8,260 bases of DNA from Bacillota bacterium (lineage in GTDB: Bacteria; Bacillota; Clostridia; Clostridiales; Caloramatoraceae): contig JAEZLD010000142.1 of NCBI GenBank assembly GCA_023415335.1, positions 1-8,260 on the forward strand, written 5' to 3'. Shown here one piece after another: positions 1 through 6,069 of the stretch. Each line of letters opens with the position of its first letter. Within the stretch, counting starts at the first letter, position 1. The translations under genes were made by a program, and so were the position numbers. The notes below the pieces were generated by a model. It saw only the letters and a program-made list of their open reading frames with translations, made no database searches and was not told the DNA's origin.

Positions 1-208
1 TATCCAAAAGCTCCTTTAGCTTTCTCATCTCTTCCTTATTAAGAGTTATCCCCTTTCCCATCTTCTCATGGCCAGGGTCCCATTCTCTTAAATCGAACTT
101 AGGCTCCCTGTCGTTCCAGCTTACCATATTTAACTCTTTTGTCCAGCCCTTTGGGGATGTGGAAAGCTCTCCAAGCTGTTTTGTTATTTCATATTTAATA
201 TCCGGCAT
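1..208 (-). CDS. PC4/YdbC-family ssDNA-binding protein (3' end outside window)
   Basis: Reading the minus strand from the ATG at 208 gives an open frame of 69 codons that runs off the left edge. It begins MPDIKYEITKQLGELS and continues through the blocks GWTKELNMVSWN, FDLREWDPGHEKMGKG and ITLNKEEMRKLKELL. This is the pattern of the short (about 70-75 residue) YdbC proteins of Firmicutes, which carry a PC4-like fold and bind single-stranded DNA. They are thought to act in transcription or DNA maintenance, but their cellular role is poorly defined. Only a few C-terminal residues should be missing. An AAAGGGG ribosome binding site lies about 7 nt upstream of the ATG, supporting this start. The decayed DUF4139 gene lies about 100 nt upstream on the same strand. 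The family call is from motif memory and is fairly firm; function is inferred. Confidence 0.85.
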   Translation of the reverse strand, partial: MPDIKYEITKQLGELSTSPKGWTKELNMVSWNDREPKFDLREWDPGHEKMGKGITLNKEEMRKLKELLD

Positions 209-311
209 GTCTTTGCCCCTTTCTTACGTTATATTTTCCAAATTATACCACGTTTATTTTAACCTGTCATTCTTCATGTGGCTGTTGCCCCAGATGGAAA
301 ACTTATGGCTT

Positions 312-896
312 TCAGTGTCTCACCTTTATCTCTGCCATCCTATATTCAAACTCCACATCTGCTTTATCATGAGCTGGCACCGTAATAATGTATTCTATTG
401 TGCTTGAATTTTTCTCTATTTACTCATGGGAGGAGCCTACCATCTCCCAGGTTTCCCAAATATTATAGTCAAACCTGATTCCAACATCTTCGTCCTTATG
501 ATTCCTGAGTGAGCAGTGGTATTTGTAATACTCATAGCCCTGGGATTTTCTTCCTTCAACCTGGTCATAATCATATGAAATATCAAATGCATTACCAATT
601 GTAAGCCTTACATCCTCATCTGCAGGTGTATGGTCTATGGCATCCTCTCCTATAAATTCTAATGACGAGTCATCCTTATCCTCCTGATACAGCCTCACCC
701 TTCCCTTAGGCAATGCTATTCCAAGACCACTTTCTTTATTGTTCTTAAATTCTATCACTATATCAGTTTTTTCCTCAGGTTTATTTATATGGTAATACCT
801 CTTCGCCAATATACTTTTCCAGAAGCTTTTCCCTGCCCACAAGGTCGTAATCATAGTTGAACTCCAGCACATTAATGGTTAAAAATATTTTTATTT
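312..896 (-). pseudogene. Decayed DUF4139-family protein gene
   Basis: Three pieces of one family can be read on the minus strand. (1) About 896 to 799, in one frame: INVLEFNYDYDLVGREKLL then EKYIGEEV, which matches the N-terminal third of DUF4139 proteins. (2) About 800 to 423, in a different frame: KRYYHINKPEEKTD, FKNNKESGLGIALPKGRVRL, FIGEDAIDHTPADEDVRL, GNAFDI and SLRNHKDEDV, which match the C-terminal DUF4139 domain. (3) After a TAA at 420-422, the same frame continues IEKNSSTIEYIITVPA and onward to a TGA at 312-314, as expected of the family's tail; the nonsense codon falls where the family usually has Tyr (SSHE-Y). Intact members are roughly 450 residues, so around 200 residues between pieces 1 and 2 are missing, and the first 60-70 residues are also gone. 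An ATG at 872 opens piece 2's frame for 150 codons, but its first 25 or so residues are out-of-frame translation of piece 1, so that start is not credible. Function of the intact family is not established. Confidence 0.8.
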
Positions 897-926
897 GAAA
901 AATTGAGAACTGTCCCTTATCATTTC

Positions 927-950
927 CGAAATTTTTATTAATTTATCGTA
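927..950 (+). promoter_or_regulatory. Weak ECF-type promoter candidate for the acyltransferase block
   Basis: CGAAATTTTT (927-936) followed by CGTA (947-950) resembles the GAAAC-plus-T-tract / CGTA pattern used by SigW/SigV-class ECF sigma factors. The spacer is about 14 nt, shorter than the usual 16-17, and the -35 core is CGAAAT rather than TGAAAC. It is placed plausibly, about 70 nt before the ATG, but the match is imperfect. No convincing housekeeping promoter stood out either. Confidence 0.2.
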
Positions 951-956
951 ACCTTT

Positions 957-990
957 TATGCTTGTAATCCATCATATATGTACAAGCATA
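957..990. repeat. Perfect 10-bp inverted repeat upstream of the MBOAT gene
   Basis: TATGCTTGTA (957-966) and TACAAGCATA (981-990) are exact reverse complements separated by 14 nt. The repeat lies 29-62 nt upstream of the acyltransferase start, between the decayed gene and the ribosome binding site. It could be an operator for a dimeric regulator or a 5' leader hairpin. There is no T-tract after it on the plus strand, so it is not a normal terminator in that direction. Confidence 0.6.
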
Positions 991-1018
991 TTATATTACA
1001 TCCTGGAGGTCATAATTA

Positions 1019-2437
1019 ATGGTTTTTAGTTCTCTTGTATTCATTTTTATTTTTATGCCGCTTTTTTTCCTAGGCTACTATGCTGTTCCCAATAAATACC
1101 GGAACCTGTATATTTCGGCCTCAGGGATAGCTTTCTATATCTATGGTACCATAGATAAGCCTTTATACCTTTTATTATTTTTATCATCCATACTGATCAA
1201 CTATCTAATAGGAAGAGCAATGTGTTCTGGACGCCATATCAGAAGAAGTCAAAAGAAGGCATGGCTAATAATAGGGCTGCTTTTCGACTTTGGATGGCTG
1301 TTTGTATTTAAGTATTCAGCCTTTGTATTTTCAAACCTTAATGCTCTTTGGTCCTTTACTGGCTTCACTCTTCCTGCTGCTAAGCTTATGCTGCCACTTG
1401 GAATAAGCTTCTATACCTTTGAGGCTGCCTCATACCTTATTGATGTTTATAAGGACAGGCTTCCCGCTGAAAAATCCTTGTTGAAGCTTGCCACATACCT
1501 GCTGATGTTCCCCCAGATGATTTCAGGCCCTATTGTTGCCTACAGGAATATTGAAGGAAGCATAAACACCAGGAAACATTCCTCAGAAGGCTTTGACAGT
1601 GGCCTTAAGGAATTTACCATAGGCCTTGGACTTAAGGTGCTCCTTGCCAATCGTATCGGGGTTTTATGGAAGGACATCGGTACCATAGGCTTTGAAAGTA
1701 TATCCACTCCCCTGGCCTGGATGGGCATATTTGCATTCAGCTTCCAGCTTTATTTTGACTTTTATGGCTATTCTCTCATGGCTTTGGGCTTAGGCAGGAT
1801 GATGGATTTTGAGCTCCCTCAAAACTTCAACTACCCATACATCTCCCTTTCCATGACGGAATTCTGGAGAAGATGGCATATGACCCTTGGCGCCTGGTTC
1901 AAGGAGTATGTGTATATCCCTCTGGGAGGTAACCGTAGTGGATGGGGCAAAACCATCAGAAACATGCTTATTGTATGGCTGCTTACAGGCATATGGCATG
2001 GAGCCAGCTGGAACTTCCTGCTTTGGGGACTTTTCCTATTCATGATTATGTTCATAGAAAAATCAGGATTTAAAAAAATACTGGACAGAAGAAAACTTTT
2101 GGCTCACCTGTACATGGCTCTTATTATACCCATAAGCTGGCTTATATTTGCCTTGAATGATATATCACAGCTTAGAATATATTTTAACAGGCTGTTCTCC
2201 TTCATTACCGGCTCAAAGGGCATCAACGTATATGCAGGAGATTTTATGAAATACGGAAAATCCTATGGGCTTATGCTTATAGCTTGTTTCGTATTTTCTA
2301 CTCCACTGCCCAGAAGAATTTTTGAAAAAATCAAGAATAAGCCCATAGGCACATTTATACTTCTTTCAATCTTTTTTACATGTATCTACTGCTTATATAG
2401 AGGCATGAACGACCCGTTCCTTTATTTCAGTTTCTAA
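1019..2437 (+). CDS. MBOAT-family membrane O-acyltransferase (AlgI/PatA-like)
   Basis: A 472-residue polytopic membrane protein expected to move acyl (usually acetyl) groups from the cytoplasm across the membrane for modification of an extracellular polymer. It starts MVFSSLVFIFIFMPLFFLGY, the usual AlgI-type opening, and has many hydrophobic segments. The family signature blocks are present: LPLGISFYTFEAASYLIDVY, FPQMISGPIV, LQ/LYFDFYGYSLMALGLG-type segment near residues 243-260, NFNYPYISLSMTEFWRRWH (His287) and LLTGIWHGASWNFLLWG, with His327 the expected catalytic residue. Length is typical for AlgI/DltB relatives. A GGAGG at 1005-1009 stands 9 nt before the ATG. The SGNH gene follows after 22 nt with its own strong ribosome binding site, so the two are almost certainly co-transcribed and form a transfer pair, as AlgI/AlgJ and PatA/PatB do. 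DltB is less likely because no dltA/dltC is present. The acceptor (peptidoglycan, secondary wall polymer or exopolysaccharide) cannot be told from sequence. Confidence 0.93.
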   Translation: MVFSSLVFIFIFMPLFFLGYYAVPNKYRNLYISASGIAFYIYGTIDKPLYLLLFLSSILINYLIGRAMCSGRHIRRSQKKAWLIIGLLFDFGWLFVFKYSAFVFSNLNALWSFTGFTLPAAKLMLPLGISFYTFEAASYLIDVYKDRLPAEKSLLKLATYLLMFPQMISGPIVAYRNIEGSINTRKHSSEGFDSGLKEFTIGLGLKVLLANRIGVLWKDIGTIGFESISTPLAWMGIFAFSFQLYFDFYGYSLMALGLGRMMDFELPQNFNYPYISLSMTEFWRRWHMTLGAWFKEYVYIPLGGNRSGWGKTIRNMLIVWLLTGIWHGASWNFLLWGLFLFMIMFIEKSGFKKILDRRKLLAHLYMALIIPISWLIFALNDISQLRIYFNRLFSFITGSKGINVYAGDFMKYGKSYGLMLIACFVFSTPLPRRIFEKIKNKPIGTFILLSIFFTCIYCLYRGMNDPFLYFSF

Positions 2438-2459
2438 CACTAACAGGAGGCATTCTTCA

Positions 2460-3344
2460 ATGAATAAAAATATTAAGTATCCATTTACAGCAATAATGAT
2501 AGTAATACTATTAATGGGACTACCCATTACTGCAGTCTATCTTCGCAAAGAAAAACACAAGGCTCAGGATAAGGGACAAGTAACCATAGAAACTCCCTCT
2601 GCCTCCCCTTCCCCTACCATGCAGCCTGTAGTAACCAAGGAACCTACTCCGACTCCTACAAAACCACCTTCTTCTAATGCACCTATAGACGGAAATGGCG
2701 GAGCAGACCCCATTGATGATATAATTACTCCTCCACATAATCCCTCTAAGTCCTATAGCTTTGTGACGGTTTCCAATGAATACTTTGATGATGCTCTGTT
2801 TATAGGAGATTCCAGAACCGTAGGACTTTCTGAATATGCTCCCTTTAAAGGCGCAACCTACTTTGCTAATGTTGGCATGAGTGCACATAATGCTATGTCT
2901 ACAAAGGTTTCAGTACCCTCTATGGGGAAGCTTACTTTAAACCAGCTTCTAAGGAGCAAGTCCTTTGGTAAGGTATACATTATGCTAGGAATAAATGAGC
3001 TTGGCTATAAGTTCGACTCAATTATGTCAAAGTATACAGAGGTACTGGAAACCGTAAAACAGCTGCAGCCTGATGCAATCATATATATTGAGGCTAATCT
3101 CCATGTAACCAAGGTTAAGTCGGATGGAGATAAAATAATCAACAACCAGTCCATAGATAACCTTAACAAAAGTCTCTCCGAGCTGGCAGATGGAAAGAAC
3201 ATATTTTATATTGATATAAATGAAAAGTTCGATGATGGAAACGGAAACCTTGACAACTCCTACACCAGTGACAACGCCCATATACTGGGTAAATATTATG
3301 CCGAATGGGGGCAGTGGATCTGCACAAAGGCAATACAAAAATAG
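2460..3344 (+). CDS. Membrane-anchored SGNH/GDSL-family acyl esterase or transferase
   Basis: A 294-residue protein with a single N-terminal membrane segment (about residues 8-28, signal-anchor type), a low-complexity Thr/Pro/Ser linker (about 42-75, with repeated TPTP and SPSP units) and an extracellular SGNH domain from about residue 105. Block I is FIGDSRTVG with nucleophile Ser118; block II Gly is in NVGMS (Gly139); block III is MLGINELG (Gly177, Asn179); block V is SDNAHI with Asp271 and His274. All catalytic positions are therefore kept. In such pairs the MBOAT protein supplies acetyl groups outside the membrane and the SGNH partner places them on, or removes them from, a glycan hydroxyl. 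The linker would let the domain reach into the wall. AGGAGG at 2445-2450 precedes the ATG by 9 nt. There is no visible terminator in the 50-60 nt before the sigma factor gene. Plain esterase activity remains possible. Confidence 0.9.
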   Translation: MNKNIKYPFTAIMIVILLMGLPITAVYLRKEKHKAQDKGQVTIETPSASPSPTMQPVVTKEPTPTPTKPPSSNAPIDGNGGADPIDDIITPPHNPSKSYSFVTVSNEYFDDALFIGDSRTVGLSEYAPFKGATYFANVGMSAHNAMSTKVSVPSMGKLTLNQLLRSKSFGKVYIMLGINELGYKFDSIMSKYTEVLETVKQLQPDAIIYIEANLHVTKVKSDGDKIINNQSIDNLNKSLSELADGKNIFYIDINEKFDDGNGNLDNSYTSDNAHILGKYYAEWGQWICTKAIQK

Positions 3345-3408
3345 CTTTCTATGATAAAATTATTACACAGTCAAAGTACTGAATAATGATTTTTAAGTGG
3401 GTATTGCC

Positions 3409-3909
3409 ATGAATATAGATAAAACAATGAATAAGGAGTGGTTCTGTCAGCGAATCCTGCAGTGTCAAGAAGGATTGTACCGTCTGGCATTATTTATGCT
3501 GAAGAACCCACAGGACGCAGAGGACGCCCTTCAGGATACAATACTTGTTGCATATGAGAAACTAGACACGTTAAGGGACCCTGAAAGGTTTAAGCCTTGG
3601 ATTATGAAGATTTTGTCCAATACATCCAATGAAATGCTGAGGAAACGTAAAAATACCCTTCCAATGGAGGATTTAGCTGAGCATCTGCCCTTTGAAGAAA
3701 AAGACCTATGCTCTTGCATATCCTTATTGGATGCAGTTAAATCGCTGGATGAGGACTACCATTCAGTTGTGGTGCTATTCTACTATGAGGACATGTGTAT
3801 AAAGGATATAAGCACCATTACAGGCCTATCCCAAGGGACAGTAAAGACAAGGCTTTCTCGGGCAAGGCAGCAGCTGAAGATACTATTGAGTAAAGGTGAG
3901 TCAATATGA
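3409..3909 (+). CDS. sigV: ECF-type RNA polymerase sigma factor (SigV-like)
   Basis: A 166-residue sigma-70 family protein of ECF size. Region 2 covers about residues 20-80 (LYRLALFMLKNPQDAEDALQ, then FKPWIMKILSNT), and region 4 about 105-160 with the helix-turn-helix IKDISTITGLSQGTVKTRLS followed by RARQQL. There is no region 1 or 3. The frame is open from a GTG at 3397, but that codon has no ribosome binding site, whereas the ATG at 3409 has AAGTGGG about 7 nt upstream, so 3409 is preferred. The stop codon overlaps the start of the anti-sigma gene (ATGA), a hallmark of a co-regulated pair in which the downstream product holds the sigma factor inactive. The SigV name rests mainly on the RsiV-like partner and the neighbouring O-acyltransferase genes; assignment to ECF30-type groups would need a profile search. 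Confidence 0.9.
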   Translation: MNIDKTMNKEWFCQRILQCQEGLYRLALFMLKNPQDAEDALQDTILVAYEKLDTLRDPERFKPWIMKILSNTSNEMLRKRKNTLPMEDLAEHLPFEEKDLCSCISLLDAVKSLDEDYHSVVVLFYYEDMCIKDISTITGLSQGTVKTRLSRARQQLKILLSKGESI

Positions 3910-4796
3910 ATGAATTTGATACCAAACTAAAGTCCATGGCAGAGCAGGAGGAATCCCTCCTGACAGAATCAGCAACCCAAAGGATTGCCTTCACCCTGGA
4001 GGGCCTTCCTGATAATAGATTGAATACTAAACGCCGTCCGAGAGTAAATGCCTGGACTGTTGCTGCTGCAGCCGTTATGGTACTATTTTTTATGCTACCT
4101 AACATCAGCCCTTCCATAGCATATGCCATGCAGAGCCTGCCTATAATAGGCAAGGTTGTCCAGGTGGTAACTATAAGGGACTTTGAATACGCGGACAGCC
4201 ACCATAGCGCTAAGGTTGCAATACCAAGAGTTAAGGTGGATGGTAAGGATGGCGCCTCCATTATGCATTCAGCTGATTTAATAAATGGGGATGTGGAGTC
4301 TCTTACAAATGCCCTTCTAGAAAGGTTCAAACAGGAAACTGAGGAATTAGGAGAGGCCTATACTTCCATGGACATAAGCTATAATGTTGTAATCAATACT
4401 GACTCCTGGTTCACCTTAAAGCTTACAGTTTTTGAGGGTGCTGGCAGCAGCAATACCTATTACAAGTACTATCACATAGACAAAGTCACCGGCTCCATGG
4501 TAGTTCTTAAGGATCTGTTTAAGGATAACAGCGGCTATGCCAAGGCTATCAGCCAGAATATAAAGGATCAGATGAAGCAGAGGATGGATGCTGATGATTC
4601 CAAGATATACTGGCTTGAAAGTGAGTTTCCCGAATGGGATTTCACAAGCATAAAGGAGAACCAGAACTTCTATTTTGCAGCTGATGGAAACATAGTAATT
4701 GCCTTTGATAAGTATGAGGTGGGCCCAGGCTCCATGGGCTGCCCCGAATTTGAAATACCAAAAGATATATATAAAGAATATTTAAAGAACAAATAA
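3906..4796 (+). CDS. rsiV: RsiV-like membrane anti-sigma factor with DUF3298 domain
   Basis: A 296-residue single-pass membrane protein, close to B. subtilis RsiV in length (285). Residues 1-45 are a charged cytoplasmic segment expected to hold the sigma factor. Residues 49-70 form the membrane helix (AWTVAAAAVMVLFFMLPNIS). It is followed by SIAYAMQSLPIIGKVVQVV, the usual juxtamembrane block of this family, and by an extracellular part ending in a DUF3298-type domain (about 205-288, including MVVLKDLFKDNSGYAKAIS and FYFAADGNIVIAFDKYEVGP). In B. subtilis the RsiV outer domain binds lysozyme directly, then signal peptidase and the site-2 protease RasP cut it to release SigV. Here an Ala-Tyr-Ala motif at 72-74, just after the membrane helix, fits a signal peptidase site. 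The ATG overlaps the sigma stop codon and has AAAGGTGAG about 6 nt upstream. Lysozyme as the signal is inference from the family. Confidence 0.88.
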   Translation: MNEFDTKLKSMAEQEESLLTESATQRIAFTLEGLPDNRLNTKRRPRVNAWTVAAAAVMVLFFMLPNISPSIAYAMQSLPIIGKVVQVVTIRDFEYADSHHSAKVAIPRVKVDGKDGASIMHSADLINGDVESLTNALLERFKQETEELGEAYTSMDISYNVVINTDSWFTLKLTVFEGAGSSNTYYKYYHIDKVTGSMVVLKDLFKDNSGYAKAISQNIKDQMKQRMDADDSKIYWLESEFPEWDFTSIKENQNFYFAADGNIVIAFDKYEVGPGSMGCPEFEIPKDIYKEYLKNK

Positions 4797-4802
4797 ATGT
4801 AA

Positions 4803-4838
4803 AAAAGAGGCTTCAGAATTTAACCTGAGGTCTCTTTT
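4803..4838. terminator. Bidirectional rho-independent terminator
   Basis: A 14-bp stem (4803-4816 with 4825-4838, two G-T wobbles) closes an 8-nt loop, AATTTAAC. The stem ends are A-rich on the left and T-rich on the right, giving a T-run after the hairpin on both strands; the minus strand copy (CTCTTTTTT) is the better one. It sits 6 nt after the anti-sigma stop codon and about 115 nt downstream of the convergent peptidase gene, so it probably serves both. Confidence 0.88.
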
Positions 4839-4953
4839 CTTATTACTCCTTCACGCCTAAGGCTGTATAAAGAAGAGGGCATAACTGGTAATTCTTTCAC
4901 TTAGGCCACAGCCACATCTATTAATCATACTAGGGTTTTTATTCTCTTGCCTA

Positions 4954-5961
4954 CTATTTTTCGAAAATCACACCGCCCTCCAGCACCGTCACTTTTCGCT
5001 CCTTGGTGTTAAGTTCCACCTGGCAGCCTATAGGAAGCGTAAGCATGGGATGGGTATGGCAGCAATCGAAGTCAGCCAATAGCGGAATATCCTTACCAGC
5101 TAATACCTCTTGAAGAATCTCATAAGGCTTTCTGCCAGTTCCATTATCATCATATTTTTCATGCTTTCCAAGTATGATTCCACCTATCTTATCAAATACA
5201 CCTGCCAGCTTCAACAATGAAAATGACCGTTCTATGGTGCAAGCATCCTTAAGGGAATCTTCAATAAAAAGTATGTCTCCCTCATTTATGCCTGGCATAT
5301 ACTCTGTACCAAAGAACCCTTCCATGGTATTGAGGTTTCCCCCAATGAGTCTTCCCTTACATATACCGGGTGTAACACAAAGCCAGCTGTTTTTATATCC
5401 CTCTTTACCCCTGTCCTGGGTGCTCCAGTTAATGAACTCATCTGTCCAAACCCTGGGACAAGGATATTCATATGGAATAGCAGGCTGCTTGTATATCATT
5501 TCTTCAAAATATTCAAAGGTCATATCAACAAATGGAGGAAGCTCTCCAAAGGAGGCTGCCAGGGCAGGACCATAAAATGTTACCAGGCCTGTTTTTGCAT
5601 AGACTGCTAAAAGCAAGGCTGTGACATCAGAATAGCCCATAATAACCTTGGGATGCTTTTTCAAATATTCGTAATCAATGTAAGGTAAAATGGAATTGGT
5701 ATTATTTCCACCTATGGATGCCATAAGTATATGTATACTGTCATCATAAAGAAGGGCATTGAACTCATCTGCTCTCTCTTTTATGCTTCCCGAACGGTAA
5801 AAATCCCTTTTCCCATAAAGCTTCCCATTTACAACCTTAAACCCCTTGCCCTCAAGATAAGCCTTTCCTCTTTCATATCGTACCGGGGTTGTAGCCGATA
5901 TTGGTGATGATGACGAAAACACACCTATACATTTTTTATCCGGGCTAATCCTTGCTTTCAT
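4954..5961 (-). CDS. S66-family serine peptidase (MccF / LD-carboxypeptidase-like)
   Basis: A 335-residue cytoplasmic protein of the S66 family, which includes LD-carboxypeptidases that trim recycled murein tetrapeptides and MccF enzymes that inactivate microcin C-type peptide-nucleotides. The catalytic set is visible: nucleophile Ser111 in VIMGYSDVTALLLA, Glu234 in LFIEDSLKDACTIERSFSLL, and His302 in FDCCHTHPMLTLPIG. The block ASIGGNNTNSILPYID (81-96) and the phrase FIEDSLKDA are closer to the MccF-like branch than to classical LdcA, in my reading. GGAGGTG (5966-5972 in plus coordinates) gives a strong ribosome binding site about 6 nt before the ATG. The gene is convergent to the sigma/anti-sigma block and lies downstream of Hrb and the rubrerythrin stub. 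The role could be cell-wall peptide recycling or antibiotic self-protection; no microcin-type biosynthesis genes are in view. Confidence 0.9.
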   Translation of the reverse strand: MKARISPDKKCIGVFSSSSPISATTPVRYERGKAYLEGKGFKVVNGKLYGKRDFYRSGSIKERADEFNALLYDDSIHILMASIGGNNTNSILPYIDYEYLKKHPKVIMGYSDVTALLLAVYAKTGLVTFYGPALAASFGELPPFVDMTFEYFEEMIYKQPAIPYEYPCPRVWTDEFINWSTQDRGKEGYKNSWLCVTPGICKGRLIGGNLNTMEGFFGTEYMPGINEGDILFIEDSLKDACTIERSFSLLKLAGVFDKIGGIILGKHEKYDDNGTGRKPYEILQEVLAGKDIPLLADFDCCHTHPMLTLPIGCQVELNTKERKVTVLEGGVIFEK

Positions 5962-5964
5962 TTT

Positions 5965-6057
5965 TCACCTCCACAACTTTAAATCTTTTATTTTTATTAA
6001 GTTAAGCTTCCTGCAAATTTTTTCTGTTTGTGTTACTGCATACTTATTTGCAGCCAT
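5965..6057 (-). pseudogene. Rubrerythrin N-terminal stub (gene interior lost)
   Basis: A 30-codon frame begins MAANKYAVTQTEK, which matches the opening of clostridial rubrerythrins (typically ...KYxGTQTEKNLxxAFAGES). After those 13 residues the sequence becomes unrelated (ICRKLNLIKIKDLKLWR) and ends at a TGA that overlaps the peptidase's ribosome binding site. None of the diiron-binding Glu/His residues nor the rubredoxin-like domain remains. The start is convincing: AAGGA lies 6 nt upstream, and the ATG is 12 nt after the Hrb stop codon. Rubrerythrin beside Hrb makes biological sense, since both act in peroxide and oxygen defence in anaerobes. The identification rests on about 13 residues plus context, so it is moderately sure. 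Confidence 0.6.
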
Positions 6058-6069
6058 ACTATTTCCTTT

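Noticed and set aside
159..407. Plus-strand open frame of 82 codons
   Set aside because: It is antisense to the PC4/YdbC start and the DUF4139 tail, has no family resemblance and no ribosome binding site that stands out.
420..872. 150-codon minus-strand frame taken as a complete gene
   Set aside because: Its first ~25 residues are an out-of-frame reading of DNA that encodes a DUF4139 N-terminal block in another frame, and family sequence continues after its stop; it is part of a pseudogene.
1540..2055. Three minus-strand open frames inside the acyltransferase gene
   Set aside because: They are antisense to well-conserved MBOAT blocks and show no recognisable protein features.
2520..3338. 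Minus-strand open frames opposite the SGNH gene
   Set aside because: Shadows of the coding strand; one is just the complement of the Pro/Thr linker read as Arg/Gly-rich sequence.
1019..3344. Interpretation of the MBOAT/SGNH pair as DltB/DltD (teichoic acid D-alanylation)
   Set aside because: No dltA or dltC in view, and the N-terminal and WRRWH-to-WHGASW regions look like the AlgI branch.
3818..4330. 170-codon minus-strand frame across the sigma/anti-sigma overlap
   Set aside because: Antisense to two convincing overlapping genes, no family features.
6011..6053. 8-bp inverted repeat CTGCAAAT/ATTTGCAG as an hrb terminator
   Set aside because: The 27-nt loop is long and no T-tract follows on the minus strand; noted only as flanking the rubrerythrin stub junction.
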